NCBI GenBank assembly: GCA_049514435.1
Contig: JBEKVB010000014.1
Coordinates: 5,649 to 69,648 of the forward strand
Length of the DNA: 64,000 nucleotides
From: UBA4810 sp002479215
Lineage (GTDB): Bacteria; Desulfobacterota; Syntrophia; Syntrophales; Smithellaceae
Direction: 5' to 3'
Shown here in pieces: positions 34,955-43,190 of this stretch; position 1 is the stretch's first letter; the number at the start of each line of letters is the position of its first letter. The position numbers and the translations under genes were made by a program. The notes below the pieces were generated by a model that worked only from the letters and a program-made list of their open reading frames with translations, searched no databases and was not told the DNA's origin.

Positions 34955-35494
34955 ATGAAAAAAACCAAAGCCAATTTGATGTATAAGTGTAAGATTTTCG
35001 ACGTTTGGGAGGAAGAAGTCCCTCTGCCTACCGGAAAATCAAACAAACAAAGCTGGATTGACCATAAACCTACCGTTGCTGTTGTTGCCCTCAACGACAA
35101 AAATGAAGTACTGTTAATAAAACAATACCGCAACGCCGTAAAAAAGCACCTTTTGGAAATTCCGGCCGGTTCTCTGGATAACATGGAAGAGTCGCCTGTT
35201 GCCTGTGCCCAAAGGGAACTAGCCGAAGAAACAGGCTTTAAAGCCGCGAGTCTTATGAAACTTTACGAAGGTTACTTGCTACCAGGATACTGCAATGAAT
35301 ATATGTATTTCTTTCTCGCGCAGGACCTTATCTCCGCACCACTTCCTCCCGATGAAGATGAATTCATCGAAATCGTTCCTGTCAAACTCTCTTCTGTTCA
35401 AGAATTGCTCAAAACCGGTGAAATTATTGACGCTAAAACTGCCCTGGGAATTATCCTGGCTGAAAATTTTTTTCAACAAAAACAAGTTGCTTGA
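34955..35494 (+). CDS. NUDIX hydrolase, ADP-ribose pyrophosphatase type
   Basis: This 179-aa enzyme hydrolyses nucleoside diphosphate derivatives such as ADP-ribose. The NUDIX box is GSLDNMEESPVACAQRELAEETGF, with the REL-x-EE core intact. The preceding EIPAG and the Pro residues after the box match the ADP-ribose subgroup. It follows the thioredoxin gene closely, likely in one transcript. Confidence 0.9.
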   Translation: MKKTKANLMYKCKIFDVWEEEVPLPTGKSNKQSWIDHKPTVAVVALNDKNEVLLIKQYRNAVKKHLLEIPAGSLDNMEESPVACAQRELAEETGFKAASLMKLYEGYLLPGYCNEYMYFFLAQDLISAPLPPDEDEFIEIVPVKLSSVQELLKTGEIIDAKTALGIILAENFFQQKQVA

Positions 35495-35554
35495 AAAGTA
35501 AAGCAGTCTTTTAAAATGTCTTTTTGACGGCGTTCTTTTATCCTTTAAAGCTTC

Positions 35555-35583
35555 TTGCCAGAGGCATAAAGTTTTGTTAGACT
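35555..35583 (+). promoter_or_regulatory. Possible promoter of the paaK gene
   Basis: TTGCCA (35555-35560), a 17-bp spacer and TAGACT (35578-35583) lie 33 bp before the PaaK start codon. Fit is moderate. Confidence 0.4.
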
Positions 35584-35615
35584 TTCGTACAGGCCAATAA
35601 AAGGGAGGCACAATC

Positions 35616-36914
35616 ATGATGTATAATGAAGAGTTTGAAACCCTGCCCCGCGAAGCGCTAAAAGCTCTGCAAATTAAAAGGCTCCAGCAGGTTTTACAGC
35701 GAGTTTATCATACCGTGGGATTTTATAAAAAATCCCTGGATGCCGCCAAAATCAAACCCGACGATATCAAATCTATTGCCGATATGAAAAAGCTTCCCTT
35801 TATCACCAGACAGGATTTGCGTGATAATTATCCCTTCGGCTTATTTTCGGTGCCTATGAGCAGCATTGTCCGGCTGCACGCTTCTTCCGGTACCAGCGAC
35901 AAGTCTACTGTTTTCGGTTATACCAAACGCGATATTGAAATTTGGTCGGACCTGGTCGCGCGCTGTCTTGTCGCCGCAGGTTTAACAAAAAATGATATTA
36001 TTCATAACGCCTTCGGTTACGGATTGTTCACCGGCGGTTTGGGACTGCATTACGGCGCGGAAAAGATAGGGGCGAGTGTTATTCCCATGTCCGGAGGAAA
36101 TGCTAAAAGGCAAATCATGATTTTGCAGGATTTCGGGCCGACTGTTATTTGCTGCACACCTTCCTACGCATTGCATCTGGCCGAAGAAGGCAGGGCTCTT
36201 GGTGTGGATATGAAATCGTTAAAACTGCGTGTAGGTATTTTCGGAGCTGAGCCATGGAATAAGGCGATGCGCGACGAAATTGAAAAGACCTTCGGGATAA
36301 CTGCGTTGGACCTCTTTGGTCTATCAGAGGTTATCGGCCCGGGCATGGCGATGGAATGTCTGGAAGGCCGTAATGGAATGCATATTTTTGAAGACCATTT
36401 CATTGTCGAAACAATCAACCCCCAAACCGGCGCAGTGCTGCCTGAGGGATCTGAGGGAGAACTGGTTTTCACCACCTTGACTAAAGAAGCAAATCCGCTC
36501 ATTCGTTACCGTTCCGGCGATGTATCGCGCCTGATTACCGAACCGTGCCGCTGCGGACGCAGTCACATTAAAATGGAAAGAGTCCTAAAAAGAAGCGACG
36601 ATATGCTGATTATCCGCGGCGTCAATATTTTCCCCTCACAAGTCGAAGCTATCTTGGTCGATATCGAAGGATTGAAGCCCAGCTATCAAATCATCGTTGA
36701 TAAAGTTGGAGCGTTAGATTCTATGGAACTGCAGGTTGAGGCCAGCGATAAGATCTTCAGCGATTCCGGAAGCGTGAAAGAATTGCAGAAAATCGAACAA
36801 AGAATCGTCAAAGATATGAAGGATTATCTGGGCATTGCCCCGCGCGTAAAGCTTGTGGAACCCAATACTCTGCAAAAAGCAGGCGCGAAGGTTATTGATA
36901 AACGTCGCTTTTGA
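35616..36914 (+). CDS. paaK: Phenylacetate-CoA ligase
   Basis: This 432-aa AMP-forming enzyme activates phenylacetate or a similar aryl acid to its CoA ester. The AMP-binding signature LHASSGTSDKSTVFGYT, the FGLSEVIGPGMAMEC motif and the C-terminal RSDDMLIIRGVNIFPSQVE are typical of PaaK. Length matches the family. GGGAGG precedes the ATG. The ACT-domain gene 18 nt downstream is the usual partner of anaerobic PaaK. No oxygen-dependent paaABCDE genes are seen, so it probably serves salvage or anaerobic breakdown of aromatic acids. Confidence 0.94.
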   Translation: MMYNEEFETLPREALKALQIKRLQQVLQRVYHTVGFYKKSLDAAKIKPDDIKSIADMKKLPFITRQDLRDNYPFGLFSVPMSSIVRLHASSGTSDKSTVFGYTKRDIEIWSDLVARCLVAAGLTKNDIIHNAFGYGLFTGGLGLHYGAEKIGASVIPMSGGNAKRQIMILQDFGPTVICCTPSYALHLAEEGRALGVDMKSLKLRVGIFGAEPWNKAMRDEIEKTFGITALDLFGLSEVIGPGMAMECLEGRNGMHIFEDHFIVETINPQTGAVLPEGSEGELVFTTLTKEANPLIRYRSGDVSRLITEPCRCGRSHIKMERVLKRSDDMLIIRGVNIFPSQVEAILVDIEGLKPSYQIIVDKVGALDSMELQVEASDKIFSDSGSVKELQKIEQRIVKDMKDYLGIAPRVKLVEPNTLQKAGAKVIDKRRF

Positions 36915-36932
36915 TTATTAAAAGGGGGTTAT

Positions 36933-37364
36933 ATGAAAGTAGAACAAATATCTGTCTTCTTAGAAAATAAACCCGGCACGCTGGAGAAGGCGACACGCGT
37001 GCTTAAAGATGCCAACATCAATATTCGCACACTATCGCTTGCCGAAACCGCTGATTTCGGCATTTTACGTTTGATTGTCAATAATGTGGAAAAAGCCAAT
37101 AAAGTTCTAAAAGAAAATGGATTTCAGGTCAGCAAAACCCCTGTGGTAGCTGTGGAAGTGCCCGATAAGCCGGGCGGCCTGCACAGCATTATGGAAGTGA
37201 TCTCCAAAGAAGGCATTAACGTGGAATACCTTTATGCTTTTGTAGAAAAAAGCGGTCAGAACGCCGTGATTATCTTCCGCTTCGATAACCCGGAAAAAGC
37301 CATCGACATTTTGATGAAGAAAAATTTTACGGTAGTGCCGGGGAAGAAACTATACGAGTTTTAG
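36933..37364 (+). CDS. Tandem ACT-domain protein
   Basis: This 143-aa protein is made of two ACT domains: residues 1-68 (VEQISVFLENKPGTLEKATRVL) and 70-143 (VVAVEVPDKPGGLHSIMEVI). ACT domains bind amino acids or related acids. Proteins of this form are commonly found next to PaaK in archaea and anaerobes and are thought to sense the substrate or regulate the ligase. GGGGG precedes the ATG. Confidence 0.92.
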   Translation: MKVEQISVFLENKPGTLEKATRVLKDANINIRTLSLAETADFGILRLIVNNVEKANKVLKENGFQVSKTPVVAVEVPDKPGGLHSIMEVISKEGINVEYLYAFVEKSGQNAVIIFRFDNPEKAIDILMKKNFTVVPGKKLYEF

Positions 37365-37439
37365 TAAGGTTTACCCCTTAAACACACGCAAAGGGTCTGC
37401 CTCAATGAGGAGCCCAGCGGATAATCTTTAGCAAATCAA

Positions 37440-37473
37440 TTGGGATGTTATACGGATCCAGATAACATCCCAA
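37440..37473. repeat. Inverted repeat, 12-bp stem
   Basis: TTGGGATGTTAT pairs perfectly with ATAACATCCCAA across a 10-nt loop. No T-tract follows on the top strand. It may end the paaK-ACT transcript or act as a protein-binding site. Confidence 0.5.
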
Positions 37474-37620
37474 GTAAGAAAATAGGAAATCTTTTGATTA
37501 TTGTTTAATATTAAGTTATTAGACTTAAAATTGCATTTTTTGTTGAGGGGCGTTATGCCGACAGGAGAGCGGTGTTTACAGTATTAACACCGATCCATAT
37601 AAACAATGTTAGGTGCAGAG

Positions 37621-37887
37621 ATGAATTTCGATAAAAATGAACATTATATCCTAAAAAATCTTTCATCCCATAAAAAATTATCAATTATGATTATGGTGGC
37701 AAGTACTTTGCTATTTCTTTTTGGTGTATACGTTATTATTTTTAAGGGACAAACCCCGAAAGACAATGCATTAACCGCGGCTGCAATAGTCGTTCTCAGC
37801 TGTGGGTATTTGATGTTTCTTTACATCAAGATAATCGAAAAGTTTAAACGAAGATACCAACTTAATGATAAAGATAAGGACACCTAA
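37621..37887 (+). CDS. Two-helix small membrane protein, cassette gene 3
   Basis: This 88-aa protein has two membrane helices (about residues 20-40 and 54-74) separated by a short polar loop, with charged ends (a basic stretch FKRRYQ after the second helix). No family is recognised. ATG at 37621 is preferred because AGGTG lies 5 nt upstream; an in-frame ATG at 37606 overlaps the recombination box. Strand and spacing fit a gene cassette. It may be a phage-defence or stress accessory, but nothing in the sequence proves this. Confidence 0.65.
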   Translation: MNFDKNEHYILKNLSSHKKLSIMIMVASTLLFLFGVYVIIFKGQTPKDNALTAAAIVVLSCGYLMFLYIKIIEKFKRRYQLNDKDKDT

Positions 37888-37936
37888 CAAATCAATCCAG
37901 CCGATCGCTGCGCTCCGGCTGATTTTTTCGTTCATC
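37882..37936 (+). repeat. attC-like site 3
   Basis: This 55-bp imperfect palindrome runs from ACCTAAC to GTTCATC. Its centre differs from attC-like site 1 at only about two positions, while the outer boxes differ, as expected for attC sites whose boxes follow their own cassettes. Confidence 0.6.
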
Positions 37937-37950
37937 CACCATACTTGTTT

Positions 37951-38265
37951 TTATTTACTCCCACGCTTCCCACATTCTTTACATCTACCATTAGAGCCAA
38001 TGACACCGATGCAGGACTCGTCGCTGCATAAAACTCTCTTTTCCCAATCTTCGTCAAAAACTGAGTCTTCAGACTTGCTAGCAATTTCTTGTTTTTTGTC
38101 TTTCGCAACATTGCCGGCAGAACTGCCGGCCTTTGCTTCACCATTGTAAGGTTTGCCGCATTCTTTACAACGCCCATTGGGACCAATGGTGCCGATACAG
38201 GCCTCATCCCTGCACAAAGTTCGCTTTCCCCAATCTTCATCTTTATCAAAAATGATTTCAACCAT
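37951..38265 (-). CDS. Duplicated zinc-ribbon small protein
   Basis: This 104-aa protein contains two copies of a roughly 30-residue unit, DEDWxKRxLCxDExCIGxIGxNGRCKECGK, near residues 8-39 and 71-102, joined by a polar linker. Each unit has four cysteines that could hold one zinc. The family function is unknown. ATG at 38265 follows GGAGAAGG; an in-frame TTG lies 12 nt earlier. It is transcribed toward the cassette, ending 15 nt from its degenerate right box. Confidence 0.8.
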   Translation of the reverse strand: MVEIIFDKDEDWGKRTLCRDEACIGTIGPNGRCKECGKPYNGEAKAGSSAGNVAKDKKQEIASKSEDSVFDEDWEKRVLCSDESCIGVIGSNGRCKECGKRGSK

Positions 38266-38343
38266 GTCCTTCTCCAAGTTTTATTAACGAAGCTACTTAT
38301 AACAGCTTTAAAAATATTGCCAGAAGACAATTACAATTTGATC

Positions 38344-38432
38344 GTCATTCCCGCTTGTGCCCTTTAGGGTGCAAAAGCGGAAAGTTATCATATTTAAGTA
38401 TTTCCTGGATTCCGGGTCAATCCCGGAATGAC
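38344..38432. mobile_element. Short MITE/REP-like element
   Basis: This 89-bp segment has 8-bp terminal inverted repeats, GTCATTCC and GGAATGAC, and an inner hairpin (ATTCCGGG/CCCGGAAT). Sequences of this kind recur in intergenic regions of many bacterial genomes. Only one copy is seen in the window. Confidence 0.55.
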
Positions 38433-38481
38433 AGACAATAGAGTTTTTCAAAGTTATTGCCAAGTCGCATTCAAAAGGATA

Positions 38482-38577
38482 CCGCGACGGCAAGGAGGAG
38501 GCTCCGCAGGCGTATTACTAACGCGTGACCTTCAGGTTATACGTTGAGGAAGCCGACGACGCTGCCAACAAAGGTAG
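38482..38577 (-). repeat. Intergenic repeat, copy A
   Basis: This segment matches the complement of 54043-54114. Shared blocks are GAGGAGGCTCC, AGGCGTATTACTAA and ACGTTGAGGAAGC; copy A carries an extra 17-19 bp in the middle. In both places the repeat sits just downstream of a gene's stop codon (here rtcB) in the same orientation relative to that gene. Confidence 0.75.
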
Positions 38578-38600
38578 CCAAATGAATGCCGTCTTGGCAC

Positions 38601-40043
38601 TTAGCCTTTTATGCATGCCAGTGCTTTCAATCGCGCCACCTTTTTGGCAATTCCCGAGTCGTGCATTACCTGAACAACATCCTGCACATTTTTATACGCC
38701 TCCGGCATTTCTTCCCTTAAAGTTCCCTTGCTGGAAGCCATAACCAAAACTCCAAGATCAGCAAGTTCTCGGCTGATGGAGCGTCCCTGACTCACTTTTG
38801 TGGCCTGTGTCCGGCTCATCACCCGTCCCGCGCCATGGCAGGCGCTGCCAAAGGTTTCTTCCATCGCTTTTTCCTGGCCGACCAACACATAAGAACCGCT
38901 GCCCATATCACCCGGAATAAGCACCGGCTGGCCGACGCTTTTATAACGTGCCGGCAGTGCTTCATGGCCAGCGGGAAAAGCGCGCGTCGCGCCTTTGCGG
39001 TGGACACAAAGTTTCTTCATTTTCCCCTCAATTTTAAAATTTTCTATTTTAGCGATATTGTGGCAGACATCGTAAACCAGTCGCATTCCCAGCTCCCGTG
39101 GCGCCATTCGCAACGTTTTTTCAAATATCTTCCGCGTTCGATGCATGAGTAATTGCCGGTTCGCCCAGGCGTAGTTGGCACCGCAGGCCATAGCGGCGAG
39201 ATAATTTTGTGCACGTGTCGTATTCAGATACGTGCAAGCCAACTGTCTGTCCGGCAGTTCGATTTTTGTTTCCTGTATGTGCTTCACCATCAAGGCCAGA
39301 TAATCATCGCAAATCTGATAACCCAAGCCGCGCGAACCGCTATGAATCATGACGGCAATCTGTCCTTTACGCAAACCAAACGCTTGCGCCGCGGTTTGGT
39401 CAAAAATCTCCTGCACGACTTCAATTTCCAAAAAATGATTGCCGGAACCTAACGTGCCTAACTGTTGCTTGCCTCTTTCCAGCGCGCGGGCGGATACTTG
39501 TTCGGGATCAGCTCCGGTCATCGCCCCGCCATCTTCCGTTGCTTCCAAATCCTCCTGCAGACCAAATCCGGCCTTGACCGCCCATTTAGCGCCTTCCTCC
39601 AAAACCTTTTTTTCGTCTTTGCCCGATAATTTAACCGAGCCTGTGGAGCCGACACCTGAAGGTATATGCTGATATAAAGCTGTGGTCAAATCGCTGATCC
39701 TGTCTTTAACATCTGCAAAAGATAAATTAGTGGCAATAAGACGACAGCCGCAATTGATGTCGTAGCCCACTCCGCCGGGAGAAACTATTCCGCTTTCCAG
39801 ATCAAAGGCCGCCACACCACCGATGGGAAAACCATACCCCCAGTGGACATCCGGCATGGCCAGCGAGTAATTAACAATTCCCGGTAAATGCGCGACGTTG
39901 GCCACTTGCTTTGCGCTTTCATCACCTTTTAAAAGCTGATAGATTTTTTCATTGGCATAGATAATCCCGGGCACCTTCATTTTCCCTGTTTGGGGAAGAA
40001 GCCAGCGGTTATCGTCTATGCGTTCCAGTTTAATTTCAGACAT
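38601..40043 (-). CDS. rtcB: RNA-splicing ligase RtcB
   Basis: This 480-aa enzyme joins RNA 2',3'-cyclic phosphate (or 3'-phosphate) ends to 5'-OH ends using GTP and Mn. Signature motifs include DVHWGYGFPIGGVAAFD, GYDINCGCRLI (metal Cys), GSGNHFLEIEVV, HSGSRGLGYQ and VHRKGATRAFPAGHE with the guanylylated His region. Length is standard. It overlaps the archease gene by 8 nt. The pair is downstream of gyrA, separated by a terminator. It is probably used in tRNA or rRNA repair. Confidence 0.97.
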   Translation of the reverse strand: MSEIKLERIDDNRWLLPQTGKMKVPGIIYANEKIYQLLKGDESAKQVANVAHLPGIVNYSLAMPDVHWGYGFPIGGVAAFDLESGIVSPGGVGYDINCGCRLIATNLSFADVKDRISDLTTALYQHIPSGVGSTGSVKLSGKDEKKVLEEGAKWAVKAGFGLQEDLEATEDGGAMTGADPEQVSARALERGKQQLGTLGSGNHFLEIEVVQEIFDQTAAQAFGLRKGQIAVMIHSGSRGLGYQICDDYLALMVKHIQETKIELPDRQLACTYLNTTRAQNYLAAMACGANYAWANRQLLMHRTRKIFEKTLRMAPRELGMRLVYDVCHNIAKIENFKIEGKMKKLCVHRKGATRAFPAGHEALPARYKSVGQPVLIPGDMGSGSYVLVGQEKAMEETFGSACHGAGRVMSRTQATKVSQGRSISRELADLGVLVMASSKGTLREEMPEAYKNVQDVVQVMHDSGIAKKVARLKALACIKG

Positions 40044-40452
40044 CGAAAATCACCTTGGCCTTCCAGCCTTGAGCCTTCTTTTCAATGCTCAGTCCATGAT
40101 ATGTTACGGCTTTTATTTCTGTTTTCAACTGATGCTTCTGCGCATTATACGACTCTCCCTGCAATTGCGCGACTATTTGCCCTGATTTCATTTCTGAACA
40201 CTTACACTGTTTAATGATCCATTTTTTTCCATTGAATAAGTAGAGCGCTTCCCGCAAGAAATTAACCAAAAGGTCTTCCGCATCCGAACCTCTAATAGTA
40301 ACAACTTTTTCGTTAACATTATTAATGCCTGTAAGATCAACAATTAAATCGAACATCGCCTCAGCGGCATTACCAAAGAGTTCTTTTTTTGTTCTCCCCC
40401 AAACCTCGATGCCAATGTCAGCGGTATGATCCAGCACCTTATATGTTTTCAT
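40036..40452 (-). CDS. Archease (RtcB activator)
   Basis: This 138-aa protein is an archease, which helps RtcB turn over by promoting its guanylylation. Typical motifs are the N-terminal DHTADIGIEVWG, FGNAAEAMFDLIVD and the C-terminal KAVTYHGLSIEK-type stretch ending in ...VIFDV with the conserved final Asp. It is the first gene of the archease-rtcB operon and overlaps rtcB by 8 nt. Confidence 0.95.
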   Translation of the reverse strand: MKTYKVLDHTADIGIEVWGRTKKELFGNAAEAMFDLIVDLTGINNVNEKVVTIRGSDAEDLLVNFLREALYLFNGKKWIIKQCKCSEMKSGQIVAQLQGESYNAQKHQLKTEIKAVTYHGLSIEKKAQGWKAKVIFDV

Positions 40453-40546
40453 AAGCTAACTATAGCTAAATTGATTCGTAAGAACAAGCGCTACTAATTA
40501 TGGGATCTTCCGGCGGAAGGTAGCTTTTGTATTATAAAGGATAGGG

Positions 40547-40590
40547 CAAAAATAAAAGCCCTTTACTGCCACAGTAAGGGGCTTTATATT
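40547..40590 (-). terminator. Rho-independent terminator of the gyrA operon
   Basis: A 14-bp stem with one G-U pair and a 3-nt loop lies 35 bp beyond the gyrA stop, followed on the minus strand by a T-rich tract. Confidence 0.85.
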
Positions 40591-40624
40591 GTTCTAAAGT
40601 GGTTTTTATTACCGGCTAATGTCT

Positions 40625-43120
40625 CTATTCTTCATCGGTTTTGTCATTGTCCGCTGATCCGTTACCATTTACGTCTTCATCTTTACCTTCCTCTTCCGAC
40701 GTCGTGCGAGCGACGCCGACGAGTTTTTCTTTCGATTCCAGATCAATAAGTTTCACTCCCTGTGTTACACGATGATTAACCGGAACTTCCTGCACTTTCA
40801 GCCGGATTACTTTACCGCCATCGCTAATGAGCATGATATGCTCTTCGCCGCTCACCTGCAATACACCGGACACATTCCCAACTTTAGCTACGGTCTTTAA
40901 ATTAATAGTCCCTTTTCCGCCGCGGCTCTGGACGCGGTATTCCTCAATCGGCGTACACTTTCCAAAACCCTTTTCGGAAACCGTCAGCATAAACGTGTCT
41001 TTCGCCGGTATGTCCACGCCGATGACAGCATCATCTTTACCCAGCCTAATGCCGCGCACGCCTTTCGCCGTCCGTCCCATATCACGCACATCATCTTCTT
41101 TAAAACGAATAGCCATGCCCCGCCGTGTTGCCAAAAAGATATCCTGTTTTCCCGTGGTTAATTTAACATCAACTAGTTCGTCACCCTTCTCTATAGAAAT
41201 AGCGATAATGCCGCCCGAACGCGGATTGGCATAAGCGGCTAATTCCGTTTTTTTAATGGTCCCTTTTTTTGTTACGAGCACAACGAATTCATCATCAGTG
41301 AATTCCCGCACAGGCAACGTTGCGCTCACGCGTTCACCCGGCCCCAAGTTCACTAAATTGACAATAGCTTTCCCTTTGGCGGCTCGCCCTGCCTGGGGTA
41401 TCTGATACACTTTCAACCAGTGTACCTTGCCGGTAGAAGTAAAAATAAGCAGGTAGTGATGTGTCGAGGCGACAAAGATTTTTTCCACAAAATCCTCTTC
41501 TTTCGTCCCCATACCCATTTTGCCGCGTCCGCCGCGGTGTTGGCTTTTGTAAAGGCTGACTGGATTGCGTTTTATATAGCCGGAATGGGTTATATTAACC
41601 ATCATGTCTTCTTCCACAATCATATCTTCGATATCGATATCATCGGTACCGGCGACAATTTCAGTGCGGCGTTCATCACCATAGCGCTCTTTTATTTCGT
41701 TAAGTTCGTCGATAATAACCTGTAGAACTTTTTGCTCATCGGCTAAAATTGCTTCCAGTTTGGCCATTAAAGTCTTAACTTCCGCGTACTCTTCGTCAAT
41801 TTTCGCTCGCTCCAAACCGGTCAGGCGCTGCAGCCTCATTTCCAGAATCGCTTTTGCCTGTATTTCGGACAGCTTAAATTTCTCGCATAATTTTGTCGCT
41901 GCTTCCTGAGGATTTTTAGACGCTTTAATCAAGGTAACAATAGCGTCGATATTGTTCAACGCGATGATCAGGCCTTCCAAAATATGCGCCCGTTCTTTGG
42001 CGCGCGCAAGATCGAATCTGGTGCGCCTCACGACAACGTCCCTGCGGAAGACAATGAATTTTTCTATTATTTCTTTTAGATTCAAGACCTGCGGACGGCC
42101 GTCGGTTATCGCCAGCATAATAATGCCGAACGAGCTTTCCATTGAGGTAAACTTATAAAGTTGATTGAGGATAATCGCAGAATTTTCGTCACGTTTTAAA
42201 TCAATGACGACGCGGATGCCATCGCGGTCTGATTCGTCGCGTAGATCAGAAATGCCCGTAATTTTTTTATCGCGGACAAGTTCCGATATTTTTTCAATCA
42301 GCGTGGCTTTATTTACCTGATAAGGTATTTCTGTAATGACTATGGTTTCTTTATCGTTGCGGGAGTTCTTTTCGATAAGAGCTCTTGCTCTCATCCGAAT
42401 TATGCCGCGTCCGGTTTTGTAAGCTGCAAGGATTCCTTCGCGGCCGTTAATAAAACCTGCTGTAGGAAAATCAGGTCCCTGTATATGACGCATTAGTTTT
42501 TCAACAGTGATTTCCGGATTTTTGATGCACGCGATGGTGCCGTTTATTATTTCCGTTAAATTATGCGGCGGAATATTTGTGGCCATTCCCACAGCAATGC
42601 CGGAAGAACCATTGAGCAACAGCAAAGGAATGCGTGTTGCCAGAAGCGATGGCTCTTGCAGGGATTCGTCATAGTTGGGCACATAATCGACTGTGTCTTT
42701 TTCGAGATCAGCGAGGACTTCTTCGGCAATGCGCGCCATTCGTATTTCCGTGTAACGCATGGCTGCGGGAGGATCTCCGTCGACGGAACCGAAGTTTCCC
42801 TGTCCGTCAATCAGCATGTAGCGCAAAGAAAAATCCTGTGCCATACGCACAAGAGTATCATACACTGCAACATCGCCATGCGGATGATACTTACCGATGA
42901 TATCGCCGACGATTCGGGCGGACTTTTTATAGGGCTTATTATACCGGTTGCCCATTTCATACATGGAAAACAAAATCCGCCGATGAACCGGTTTCAAACC
43001 GTCGCGTACATCGGGAATAGCCCTTCCGATAATTACGCTCATGGCGTAATCCATGTACGATTTTTTCATTTCATCTTCTATATTCACCAGCGTTGGCTTG
43101 TGGTGGATATCTTTGTTCAT
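40625..43120 (-). CDS. gyrA: DNA gyrase subunit A
   Basis: This 831-aa subunit breaks and rejoins DNA. The catalytic Tyr123 is in AAMRYTEIR. The N-terminal winged-helix and tower domains and the six-bladed C-terminal domain with the GyrA box (QHRGGRGKMG) are present, with an acidic tail ending DNDKTDEE. In the quinolone-contact segment GKYHPHGDVAVYD, the position equal to Ser83 of E. coli is Val84; Asp88 (Asp87) is kept. It is the last gene of the leftward origin cluster, 70 nt after gyrB. Confidence 0.98.
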   Translation of the reverse strand: MNKDIHHKPTLVNIEDEMKKSYMDYAMSVIIGRAIPDVRDGLKPVHRRILFSMYEMGNRYNKPYKKSARIVGDIIGKYHPHGDVAVYDTLVRMAQDFSLRYMLIDGQGNFGSVDGDPPAAMRYTEIRMARIAEEVLADLEKDTVDYVPNYDESLQEPSLLATRIPLLLLNGSSGIAVGMATNIPPHNLTEIINGTIACIKNPEITVEKLMRHIQGPDFPTAGFINGREGILAAYKTGRGIIRMRARALIEKNSRNDKETIVITEIPYQVNKATLIEKISELVRDKKITGISDLRDESDRDGIRVVIDLKRDENSAIILNQLYKFTSMESSFGIIMLAITDGRPQVLNLKEIIEKFIVFRRDVVVRRTRFDLARAKERAHILEGLIIALNNIDAIVTLIKASKNPQEAATKLCEKFKLSEIQAKAILEMRLQRLTGLERAKIDEEYAEVKTLMAKLEAILADEQKVLQVIIDELNEIKERYGDERRTEIVAGTDDIDIEDMIVEEDMMVNITHSGYIKRNPVSLYKSQHRGGRGKMGMGTKEEDFVEKIFVASTHHYLLIFTSTGKVHWLKVYQIPQAGRAAKGKAIVNLVNLGPGERVSATLPVREFTDDEFVVLVTKKGTIKKTELAAYANPRSGGIIAISIEKGDELVDVKLTTGKQDIFLATRRGMAIRFKEDDVRDMGRTAKGVRGIRLGKDDAVIGVDIPAKDTFMLTVSEKGFGKCTPIEEYRVQSRGGKGTINLKTVAKVGNVSGVLQVSGEEHIMLISDGGKVIRLKVQEVPVNHRVTQGVKLIDLESKEKLVGVARTTSEEEGKDEDVNGNGSADNDKTDEE

Positions 43121-43141
43121 TTCACTTCATCCTCTCTAAAC

Positions 43142-43165
43142 ATAAGCGGTTATTCAACCGCTTAT
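43142..43165 (-). repeat. Hairpin between gyrB and gyrA
   Basis: ATAAGCGGTT and AACCGCTTAT form a perfect 10-bp stem with a 4-nt loop in the 70-bp gyrB-gyrA gap. There is no T-tract, so it may be an RNA processing or attenuation element rather than a terminator. Confidence 0.5.
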
Positions 43166-43190
43166 TTCATTGTGTATTTGATCGTCGGTT

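Larger units (their letters stand above)
37608..37936 (+). mobile_element. Single integron-like gene cassette
   Basis: GTTAGGT (37608-37614) and ACCTAAC (37882-37888) are perfect complements and tightly flank one small gene. The segment from ACCTAAC onward is a 55-bp palindrome almost identical to the attC-like site at 28656. The stop codon TAA lies inside the ACCTAAC box and the AGGTG of the left box acts as the ribosome-binding site, both common in compact cassettes. The right box GTTCATC is degenerate. No integrase is present. Confidence 0.6.
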
